Positions 51,301 through 61,185 of a stretch of DNA of 64,000 bases are shown in pieces. This stretch comes from Vigna angularis (Eukaryota; Streptophyta; Magnoliopsida; Fabales; Fabaceae), in the NCBI RefSeq assembly GCF_016808095.1, contig NC_068971.1, positions 52,593,631 through 52,657,630 of the forward strand, written 5' to 3'. The position numbers and the translations under genes are program-made. The notes under the pieces were generated by a model. That model made no database searches. It was not told where the DNA came from and worked only from the letters and a program-made list of their open reading frames with translations. Within the stretch, counting starts at the first letter, position 1. Each line of letters starts with the position of its first letter.

Positions 51301-51682
51301 TATTTTAAAAATAATAGGAAAATGGAGATGGTAAATGGCCTAAAAGAGGAGAAGAGTTGACATGGTAGCACGTGGAGAGCACATGGTGGGGAGTATTTGG
51401 TGATCCATGACTGACTGACAAATGTGAAGAAGGGCTAAGTAGGAGAATAGAATAGTTTTGATGAGAGTGTGATAGTAAGTAAGAAGGAAGGAAGGAAGTG
51501 GTGCTATCCAACCAACACCAACCTGTATTTTCTCTCTCTCTCTCTCTCTCCTTTGCCTTTATATCAACCTTTTTCCTATCTTTCAAGCTTCAGGGCTCAC
51601 CTCGCATCGGCTCTCTCTCAGTCAGACACAAACACAAACAGATAACAAGCATTCGGAGTTACCTTACTTCTCTTCTCTCTCG
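48031..51682. other. 3.7 kb spacer and GAE upstream region
   Basis: No supported gene. It contains an (AAT)n microsatellite at about 48319-48345, a 19-base direct repeat (TGTTCGGTTACGTATTTAT) at 50052-50070 and 50166-50184, and ACAAAAAT repeats at about 50812-50836. The GAE leader contains a (CT)n run at about 51531-51551, and TTTATAT at 51558-51564 may be its TATA element. Confidence 0.5.
51531..51564 (+). promoter_or_regulatory. CT microsatellite and TATA-like element upstream of GAE
   Basis: A run of about ten CT units at 51531-51551 is followed by CCTTTATATCAACC. TTTATAT at 51558-51564 lies about 120 bases before the GAE ATG. Y-rich patches beside the core promoter are common in plants. 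Use is inferred. Confidence 0.45.
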
Positions 51683-53017
51683 ATGGATCGAATGGTTTCT
51701 CCGCCGGACACCAGCAAGAGCATAAAGCTGGAGAGATACAACAGCTACATCAGGAGAGTCAACAGCACCAAGCTGCTCAACGCCTCTTCCAAGCTCCTCT
51801 TCCGCGCCACCCTACTCGTCGCCCTCATCCTCGTATTCCTCTTCACCTTCAACTACCCTCCCCTCGCCGACACCACCCACCGCCATCTCCACGCCCACTC
51901 CCACTTCCTCTCCTCCGCATTCGGCGCCTGGGAGAAGCAGGTGCGCCACTCCTCCACTCCTCGCCGGCCCAACGGCCTCACCGTCCTCGTCACCGGGGCG
52001 GCGGGCTTCGTCGGCAGCCACTGCTCCCTCGCCCTTAAAAGACGGGGGGACGGGGTGCTGGGTCTCGATAACTTCAACTCCTACTACGACCCCTCCTTGA
52101 AGCGCGCCCGCCAAGCAATGCTGGCCAAGCACCAGGTGTTCATCGTGGAAGGTGACCTCAACGACACGCCCTTGCTCCGGAAGCTATTCGACGTCGTCGC
52201 TTTCACCCACGTCCTCCACCTTGCCGCCCAGGCCGGCGTCCGCTACGCCATGCAGAACCCCCAGTCCTACATCACCGCCAACATTGCGGGCTTCGTCAAC
52301 CTTCTCGAAGTTTCCAAATCCGCCAACCCCCAACCCTCCATAGTCTGGGCTTCCTCCAGCTCCGTCTACGGCCTCAACACTCAGAACCCCTTTTCGGAGC
52401 TCCACCGGACCGACCAACCCGCCAGCCTCTACGCCGCCACCAAGAAAGCCGGGGAGGAAATCGCCCACACCTACAACCACATTTACGGCCTCTCCCTCAC
52501 AGGCCTCCGCTTCTTCACGGTGTACGGCCCCTGGGGGAGACCCGACATGGCCTACTTTTTCTTCACCAAAGACATCCTCCAGGGGAAGACCATCGACGTG
52601 TACGAGACGCAGGACGGGAAGCAGGTGGCTCGTGACTTCACCTACATCGACGATATCGTGAAGGGGTGCCTCGGGGCTCTGGACACCGCCGAGAAGAGCA
52701 CCGGGAGCGGTGGGAAGAAGCGTGGGCCAGCCCAGTTGAGGATTTACAATCTGGGCAACACCTCCCCGGTTCCGGTGGGGAACTTGGTCTCGATTCTTGA
52801 AGGGTTGCTGAACACCAAAGCCAAAAAACACGTGATCAAGATGCCTTCGAACGGCGACGTCCCCTACACACACGCCAATGTGAGCCTGGCCTTCCGCGAT
52901 TTCTCTTACAAACCCACCACCGATCTCCCCACCGGTCTCCGGAAGTTCGTGAAATGGTACGTCGGTTATTACGGACCCCACCTGAGGCCCAAAAGGGAAT
53001 CTCTTCTTGACAACTGA
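51683..53017 (+). CDS. GAE6: UDP-glucuronate 4-epimerase (GAE1/GAE6-like), 444 aa, intronless
   Basis: The enzyme converts UDP-glucuronate to UDP-galacturonate, the pectin precursor, in the Golgi. The N-terminal motif SPPDTSKSIKLERYNSYIRRVNSTKLLNASSK is a GAE hallmark. A transmembrane anchor follows at about residues 40-58 (type II), then a stem, and the short-chain dehydrogenase/epimerase domain with the NAD-binding VTGAAGFVGSH (residues 103-113), HLAAQAGVRYA, SSSSVYG, the catalytic Tyr250-AATK254 motif, LRFFTVYGPWGRPDMA and RDFTYIDDIV. Length and lack of introns are normal for the family. Closest in my memory are Arabidopsis GAE1 and GAE6; the position favours GAE6. The frame is strongly GC-rich at third positions, which creates long antisense open frames; these are not genes. 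Confidence 0.95.
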   Translation: MDRMVSPPDTSKSIKLERYNSYIRRVNSTKLLNASSKLLFRATLLVALILVFLFTFNYPPLADTTHRHLHAHSHFLSSAFGAWEKQVRHSSTPRRPNGLTVLVTGAAGFVGSHCSLALKRRGDGVLGLDNFNSYYDPSLKRARQAMLAKHQVFIVEGDLNDTPLLRKLFDVVAFTHVLHLAAQAGVRYAMQNPQSYITANIAGFVNLLEVSKSANPQPSIVWASSSSVYGLNTQNPFSELHRTDQPASLYAATKKAGEEIAHTYNHIYGLSLTGLRFFTVYGPWGRPDMAYFFFTKDILQGKTIDVYETQDGKQVARDFTYIDDIVKGCLGALDTAEKSTGSGGKKRGPAQLRIYNLGNTSPVPVGNLVSILEGLLNTKAKKHVIKMPSNGDVPYTHANVSLAFRDFSYKPTTDLPTGLRKFVKWYVGYYGPHLRPKRESLLDN

Positions 53018-56000
53018 TGCCTTGGCCACGTCATCATCTCCATCTCCATCTTCATCTTCCTTAATTATTGCTGTCATTCTTTTTTGTTAATTATTTTCCG
53101 TGGACCCAAATGTTGGTGTGGCAACTATACACATATAAATATCTGATGGTATAGATGAAAGACATAAATGTGAAGGAAAGGAACACAAAGCAAGTGTCTT
53201 ACTGTATGTATGTATGTATTGTGTAGATCTGTATCCAAAGCTAAACCAAAAGAGAACGAGGGTTGTAATAATGGCTGGTGGGGTCTGCCACAAAGGTTGC
53301 AGATCTCTCCCCTTCTTTATCCATATATTTTCATTTCACACCTTTAATTTACTTACCTCTTTCTTTCGCAACCCTTTCTTCTTATTTTTCAAGTCTTTTT
53401 CCTACCATATACATATGTTTACCTGCATTTAGTACACCCATAATTTTTACTGTTTCATCCTTCTTCCTCCACATACGCCTTGTTAAATTCAACACTAACA
53501 TGTTTCTTTTTCCAAGTAGTTAAACATCTGTTCTTCTGATTTAAATTTTAGTTAAGAAGTAACTGTGACTACGTGACATTATCATAGTTCTTTTCTGGTT
53601 ATAACCAAGTATTTCGTAAAAAAGAACAACATTTCTTAATATAAGTACAATTGTCATTCTCAAGTTGTAAAGTTGTAAAGTTCTTTATTCCCAGGTCCCA
53701 ATCCAAAGAGGCATTGTGGGCACCGAGCACATTTCACTTCTTTCTTTATTTCTCCCTAACAATAAGGATACAATACTGGAATTTACTGTTTATAAACAAA
53801 TACCGTAATTTAGGTACACCTTTTATAAGAGAACGCGTTTTAGTTGTGTTACTACAAAGACACAGGTTAAAAACTTGCGGCTTAAAAAAAGGAGCATAAT
53901 TATTGCAAGCTCCGTACGCCTTTTGGTTGTGTTTGGCCACTAAGTCAAGATTTTGAGAATCCAATTAAGTAATTATGATTCCCTCTGTCCTTTGATTCTA
54001 TGTTTGCTGCTTATTTACTAATTATTTTCATCTACATTAATGCTATTCTAGTAAACTGTTTAGAGCTTATGAGAGTGAAGTTGGTGTAACTTTAACCCAA
54101 ACCTAAAAGTAAACAATTCACATGTTCAAATTTCCACCATTAATTAGTTGCAGCACACTAAAGACTTATGTGTGTGAGTGTGTCACAAGCTTCTTGTCTT
54201 GTAGAACTTTAAATCGGATGGTGTGTGCATTCACTGCACACGGCGATTGCCTCTTGAGAAATGGAACAATTATGTATGCAATGTTTGACCAAATGGAAGA
54301 AGAAAAGATTTTTGTGTAGAAATGGGATAATTTGAATGGTAGGGAAGACCAATACGCGTAGACTGCAACCTCGTTTAATATTCTTCCTGTTACTGCCAAT
54401 GCCAACTCACTCTATCACCTCATTTCTCACGTGTAATCATTTCATAAAGCTAATGCTAACTTAACTAAATCCCTGCATTCCTCCATTCTTAGATCAAACA
54501 TGATATACCTATAGAATTGGTGAGCTTCAAGTTAGGGAAGGATCAACTGAGAGATATTGTCATACAAATGAAAGAGTCAAGAATTTATGTCTCTTTGTAT
54601 TAGATCTGATCTAGTTGACAACCCATGTCTTCAAATCGTGTTCTGTTAAATATAATATGATTTACGTTTCCAAAGCTTGGAACCTTTTTTTCCGAATAAA
54701 TCAAAAGAGATAGAGATTAGACATGGTGTCTACGATACTTATCTAACAGAGTTGACCACCGGAGTCTTCAAATTCTCATTAAACTAATAATGTTTTTCAT
54801 TTGTTTAAAGTGTGAAAATTCTACACCGACAGTCCATGCCTACTACATTTTTAAAATAAATCTGTATCAAAATTTGGGATTAAGCGTTTATCATGATCCA
54901 ACATGAAGATAGTTAAAATTGATTTTATGGAAGGAAAAAGCATGGTTTTGTTATTTTTATTTTATTCTGAAATTAAAAGGAAAATGGTTTAACAATGGCA
55001 TGATCCTGCTAGAAGGCAGGAATAGAGGGACAGAGAAATGGTCTGTCTATACAGTTAATGTCAACGGAATGTTTCTTCTTTCTGTTATTTTAATGTGTAA
55101 GAGTAAGGGGACCAATTAGCAGAAAAGTCAGGAATAGTTTACCTTCATAATATATAAGTTTGAAAGTTTGCAAAGATACCAAACTTGGTTGCACAATGCA
55201 TGCATGACCTATGCACACTATATTTTCTATGAATATCATCACTAGATAAAACAAAAGTCGCGAATTTGGTTTTGATTAAATTTAAAAGAATAACTGTTTC
55301 CCTTATTGTTTTTGAATTATAAAGTAATAAAAGTGCTATATTGTGAAATCATGAGCTAGTGTCACACAACCTTAGACAAAAGATGTGATGAAGAGGGTGT
55401 TTGAACTGCAAACCAAGAGAAAAAAATGTGTTGGGTTTGTATGGTTGTGATGTAATGTTGATAGAAGAGGACAAATGTTGCAATTGAGAGGGAGAAAGAC
55501 ACTCCACCATCAATGTTGTGCAAGTGCTATTTCAGCGAAAAAATTGACGTGATCCATATCTTTTCTTAACGCATAACAGAACAATAACAACAGGGACATA
55601 AGCACATGCACCCCACCTTATGGTCACCGACACTCACTGCACATTCCATCCACGAAAATTATTTTATCACAAAATATTTAAAAAGCTCTTCGTAGAAACT
55701 TTATTCAACTTCATACAAATTGTGAACTAAAAACTTATTAAAAAATTACTCCAAGTGCTTTTATTAAATTTGCTAATGAATTTTATAATATTTTTTTCAA
55801 GGAAGTTGTATTAACGTTTTCTTGAAAAATGTGTTAATAAATCCATTTGGTAATTAATGGGCGTTTTGCCTTCAAAGGTAGAAAACTAAGTCACCATGTC
55901 ACATAACATCATAGTAGTAAACGTTTGGTATATTATTATTTGCGCTTCAATATTCAGGAATGAAAACTAAAATTTTAATTTTAATATTATTCAAAGCGTA

Positions 56001-56693
56001 TCAAAATTCTCTCTACTTCTATTTCCTCACATTCCAGTATTCGTCCCCAACATATAATTGCAAAACATGCCAAATTGCAAAGCCACGCCTGACTGAAATT
56101 TCTCTATATTTATACGGAAAACATCCTTATTTCACGTACTTGTTTTGTCGTTCAAAACTTATCAATATTACAAATATTACCATTATCCTTCCACAACCAA
56201 TCACATCTACAATACTCATACACTCCGTTTAGCAGTAGATACTACATTAATAAGGGACTAATTTTATTACCATGTACAACAAATACTCACAATGCACACT
56301 CAATTGCATCAGCTCCTATTTCCACTAGATAAAACTCTATTAACTTATAAAACCACCATTTTATGAAAAGTGATTAAGAAAACAGCATCTATTGATACGC
56401 TACCACACAAATAATAATAATTGGACAGTAACGCTCCAGAAGATCAATATTAGAATTTTAATGCCCTCGGGTGGGCTCGGTGATTTTTAAGGCCCAAATA
56501 AATGAACCCATAATTGAAAACTAATCAGAAATCCAACCAACACACATTCTATAAAAGTCGTTAGAATAACGTAACCAAGAAATGTTACCGAAGAAAACAC
56601 GGCATTCCACTAGCTACCTTAATCGAAGTTTTAGGAATAAACATTAAATCTCAAAACTAAGCACGAGCACCAGAAAATTTAGAATATATTGGA
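53018..56693. other. 3.7 kb spacer between GAE and the GRP gene, no gene seen
   Basis: The first 200-300 bases are GAE 3' UTR with a TATG microsatellite at about 53200-53218. The rest is AT-rich with only short frames lacking any motif. Its right end will be the 3' UTR of the glycine-rich protein gene. Confidence 0.5.
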
Positions 56694-57812
56694 TCACCAA
56701 CCACCACCGCCATTACGAGGTGCATAACCACCACCACCAAAACCACCACCACCACCACCAGGTCGTGGTCCAGAAGATCTATCAGTTGCATAAGATACCC
56801 TAATGTTTCGCCCATTTAGATCCTAAAGAGCCACCATAGCAAGTCAGTCAACTAACAACGACTATGACAACAGAGCTAAATATAAACAGAAGAGCATTCT
56901 TACCTGCCCGTCCATTGCAGACAGTGCCGTAGTTGCAGACTCATCACTGGAGAAGTTGACAAATCCAAATCCCCTTGATCTTCCGGTGTCTCTATCAGTT
57001 ATAACCCTTGCTGTGAAACAGAACCAGCAAGTATAGGTAAGCCAGAACCAAAAATATGATGGGGCTGACATTTTTTTAGTGCTGGCAAGAAATCTGACCG
57101 GTTAACTTTTCTAATGTTTTATTCCAATTTCGCAAATAACCAAACCAGTAAATTTTCTCTTGAATACACTGGCACCAAAATATTCTCTTAGCCATTTTTA
57201 CAATTAAATTACAAATGCTATGCAGCTTTCAGTACACAGGTGATATGCCCAGACACAATGGCATTCTGCAACATACTCCAGCTGCCAATAAAAATCTAAC
57301 GGTGCATCAATTGTCAATAAAAGATAGCAAAAATTGCAGAAGGCTGAAACTCTGCTGCTGCAAGTTCAGCAATGCCATTGTGCTATACCGACAGCTAATA
57401 ACGACTATGCATGTTATAACGAAACCGACTACAGCTAGACAACATATAGCAATCCCATGCTAACAGGTGAATCCATTGCTAAATGGGACCACAAGATAAC
57501 AATAACGAAAGAAGCCGAACTCACCCTCAACCACGTCTCCAAAACTAGCAAATGCGTCCTTAAGAGACTGGTCATCAACTCCGTACGAAAGGCCTAAATT
57601 ATCAAAATACCAAACCAATAAAAACATAAAATTAGCATCAACATACGTGGTTTGTATCCATCACAATCATTGCAACAAATGTCAATACCTCCAATGAAAA
57701 GCTTGCTTGAAGACATGCAGCGAATATAATTAAGCATGGATGCAACAGGTGCTTGTGTGCTGCGAGCAGCACCCTGCCTCAAGACATTTCCAACCGTAGT
57801 AGAAAACGCCAT
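56694..57812 (-). CDS. GRP2: Organellar glycine-rich RNA-binding protein (GRP2/ORRM-like), 142 aa, 4 exons
   Basis: Minus-strand exons are 57812-57689, 57593-57525, 57010-56904 and 56822-56694 (429 bases). The first about 35 residues are rich in Arg, Ala and Ser and lack acidic residues ([18 protein letters not shown]), a mitochondrial-type presequence. One RRM follows: RNP2 KLFIGGLSYG, then RNP1 [11 protein letters not shown], and [12 protein letters not shown] at the end. The C-terminal tail is short and Gly-rich ([21 protein letters not shown]), encoded by an ACC/CCACCA-type repeat on the plus strand. Such proteins bind single-stranded RNA or DNA; GRP2 acts in cold response and relatives act in organelle RNA editing. 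Upstream there is a likely 5' UTR intron (57848-58351), a TATAAA at 58436-58441 and two telo-boxes. Localisation is inferred. Confidence 0.93.
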
Positions 57813-57847
57813 TATGACTGCTGCCTAAACTTGGAGTAACTGAGTTC

Positions 57848-58351
57848 CTGAAACCAACAATAAGACCAGTAAGGTGACGATCGCTAGAATAAAAATACAT
57901 GATCATGGTAACCACAACACAACAACCGAATAAAAAAAATTCTAAAAGGTTATATAGACCTCACTTCTCAAAATACAACACAGCTTTTGTGGTCTCGTTT
58001 AAGGCATTATAATCTCCATATGGCAAACGCAGAAAAGACAAACGCAACCAAAACAGAAATCTTAACAAAAGTAGTGATGACAGAGCATCTATTATTCTCA
58101 GTGACCAAGTAGCATGAAAGTTGGTAAATGCATCAACCAAAAATTCAAATAAGCATATTGGCACCTGAACGGCAGTGGGAAACCCGAAAAACGAATGAAA
58201 AGCCCGTGACCCCCCAAAACTCCAAGGAAACGATCAATACGAATGAACAAAAATTAGGGAAATGAGAAAATAACAGAGAAGCGAGTGAGATAAATGCATA
58301 AAAATTATAGGGTTTGAGGTAAAATAGGGAAAGAACGAAGAAGAAAAATAC
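57848..58351 (-). other. Candidate 5' UTR intron of the GRP gene
   Basis: On the minus strand there is a donor CG|GTATTTTTC at 58351-58350 and an acceptor TTTCAG|GAACTC ending at 57848, 36 bases before the start codon. This would place a 504-base intron in the leader. The donor lies about 85 bases downstream of a TATA box, which fits a short first exon. It is inferred from sites only. Confidence 0.5.
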
Positions 58352-58441
58352 CGAATGGAAGAGGGAAGAGCAATGCGGCTCGCTAGGGTTTAAGCTGAAA
58401 TATCAGAGAGAAGTGGCTACAAAAATATCTCCTTCTTTATA
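58308..58441 (-). promoter_or_regulatory. TATA box and two telo-boxes of the GRP gene
   Basis: Minus strand: TATAAA at 58441-58436, and AAACCCTA telo-boxes at 58391-58384 and 58315-58308. Telo-boxes near the transcription start are typical of plant genes for translation and RNA handling, where they work with other elements in dividing cells. Function here is inferred. Confidence 0.5.
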
Positions 58442-58999
58442 GACAGAGTGAAGGGTAGTACAGTCCAGAATCAATCCTCTGCATCTAACTCTACTTTTTT
58501 AAAACTACAACCGCTTCCTATTGCTATACTTTCGTTTCTTTTTCTTCCTTCACTTTCATCATTAACGCCTTTACTTTCGGGACCCTATCTTAGTTTTCTG
58601 AACCAGCACACTACCAAATCATTTCACCGTTAGCAAACAAATACACTGAGTAAAGTCAAAATTGTTTTTTATGTAGTTATTTTTCCTTTTTCCGTATTTT
58701 GCATAAAATTAAATTTTTTATTTAATATTAAAAACACTTATATTTACGATAAATAGGTTGATAACTTGATACTAAAATATATAGAGAACATTTTAAAAAA
58801 TATTATAGAAGCCCAGGTTTTTTTCAAATGTAACAAAACCTTTGGAAGCTCCCAATCCAATTCCTTCCCCCAACTTGCCCTTTTTCTTCATGCACCCCCA
58901 TAAAATTTATAAACATCATTTCACTCTCCTTAAAAAAAATTAATAAATTCACTTTTCCTTCTCTTCTCAAAGAATTGCGTTATCATTAATTCCCTTAAC

Positions 59000-59225
59000 T
59001 CTATTTTGAATATATGTTTTTTTAAATACATTTTGAATTATGCATTTTCAGAATACATTCTAAATTATATATTTCATAAAGTAGTTTCAAATTTAGAAAT
59101 ACTTTCAAAATACATATTTCTTAAATATATATTTTTAATTACATTTTGAATTATGTATTCCATTACTTTCTAAAATGTATGTTTTGAAATACATTTCAGA
59201 TAATGTATTTCAGAATATAGTTCCA
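59000..59225. repeat. Diverged short tandem or palindromic repeats
   Basis: The motif ATACATT(T/C)TGAATTATGTATT recurs about five to six times at irregular spacing, in both orientations because it is partly palindromic. It resembles decayed MITE ends or a degenerate minisatellite. The boundaries are approximate. Confidence 0.5.
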
Positions 59226-60326
59226 AATCCAGATGTTGCGGCAGAAGCTCGTACTTTTTTGGAACTAATATCTTTAGTGGTACTGTAGTATTTAATTGAA
59301 TGTTCGGTATTAATTGGTGGCTTTGATTTTTAGTTAAAAATACACTTAAATCGATCATATAAAAAATGTATGCGTTTGATTCGATTTGTACATACAAACA
59401 TCAATATTTGCGATTTTGTTTCGATCGATTTTATAATTTTACTGTGTATTTTTTTTAACAGGTCTATTTAGTTTGCTCTTTTTGACATACCAGTTTAATA
59501 TTATATTATATTATAATAAATAAATTTATTATTTATTTTGTTATGATTAAATATTTTATTCTTTAATTTTATTACAAATTATTCTTATACACGTGTTTTG
59601 GTAGTGTTTATTATGATTATTTTGAGTCTGATCTGATATTTGAACCATGTGTTGAGTATATCATTCAACAGTATAATCACGTTACTATGAGATTGATCAC
59701 ATTTTATTTATTATTTTTCTAATGCTTATTATATATGGCGGGAAAATTGTTTCAAAGTTTAATGAACTTAATGTCTTTTTTTTCTCATTTTTTTAAATTA
59801 GGAAATACATACTATTTATATTTTGTTTGTTACATTTTTATGGTCTACCAGTAATAAAGCTTAAGTGATACTTTTAACTTAATATTTAGTTAAATTTCGA
59901 CGACTTTATTAGAATTAAATGTGTATATTGATTTAAACTATGTACACATATTAGTAACTGTCAGATTGATCCTAAAATTGTGTTGTCAATTACTAATTAG
60001 CAATATTACTTGAAGTATGACTTATATCAAGATAATATTAAATAAGTGATAAGTAATCATGCAAAAGAAAAAAAAATCTTATGTTTATCCCGAGTCACGG
60101 TTCATATAGTTATTATAAATAGTCATTATTATTTATTATTATTTACAATATATACTAATTTGAAGTTGAAGTGTATTTACATGCAAATCAAAAATATTCC
60201 AAGACACATATTGAATAATAAAAAAATACAAATAGATAAGTAAAAAGCGTACAAATACATATGATCCTTTGTAACAACAAAATATAATAAAAATTAAAAT
60301 TAATAAAATGTATAGACGAAAAAAGA

Positions 60327-60328
<2 letters not shown>

Positions 60329-60359
<31 letters not shown>
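60329..60359. repeat. (AT)n microsatellite
   Basis: About 15 uninterrupted AT units in non-coding DNA. Confidence 0.9.
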
Positions 60360-60361
<2 letters not shown>

Positions 60362-61185
60362 CTGTAACTACTATTTTTAATACTTTATGAATAAAAAAAA
60401 ATAAAACATAAATTAATAGTTTTACTTATTATAGATTTTAAGTGATTAATGTGTTAAAATTTTAGTTTTTATCCAATTATTAACAAGTTCAAAAATTCTT
60501 TTATATAATTGTAATTATATTAATTTTTGTCTTATTTTTATCAATAAAAATAATAATATGTAAATTCTAACTATATTATTTTGTAGATCCTCATGAACAA
60601 AAAATTTTAATTAATGTATCATGTATGAAGAACAATAATCAATCTACTACTATGTCCTAATCCTTTAGAATTGAATGCTTAACTTAAAAATTCATTTTAC
60701 AACAGACTTAGCAAAATCTTGAATAGATGAGGAGAATCAAATAATTGATTTTGATTAGCCTGGAGTGATTTATGAAGAAATGTGCTTCGCAGGAACGAGT
60801 GATCCATGTGCGATATGAGTTTGTGTGGTTACACTAATGCATAAGAGACAAAAAGGAACCAAATAAGATGAGCCAGTGGTGTTCCACCATATCCTCCTTC
60901 TCTTCCATTCGGATAATCTCCCATAACATTCCACAAAAATTTCTCAATCATAATAAATTAACAAAAGAAGGGATAAAAAAGGTAACCAGACATACAGAGG
61001 AGCAAAGGACTGAGGTGAGCCTGACTCTGTTACGAACTAATTGATTGCTTAATTAATTCATAATTATAACTAAAACATACACATTTGATGAAATTAGGGA
61101 CGCGTGTTAATCTGGATTCACTGCTTGTGTTGGTTTTATGCAGAGGATGATGTTTGATTTATGTGTTTAGTGATCGATCGCCAGT

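Larger units (their letters stand above)
58442..61185. other. AT-rich spacer upstream of the rhodanese-like gene
   Basis: No gene is seen. Diverged tandem copies of an ATACATTTTGAATTATGTATTTC-like motif fill about 59000-59225. An (AT)n microsatellite lies at 60329-60359. The last 200 bases should be the leader and promoter of the downstream gene. Confidence 0.5.

Noticed and set aside
52184..53077. 297-codon open frame on the minus strand
   Set aside because: It is antisense to the GAE gene and exists only because of the high third-position GC of that gene; no family motif.
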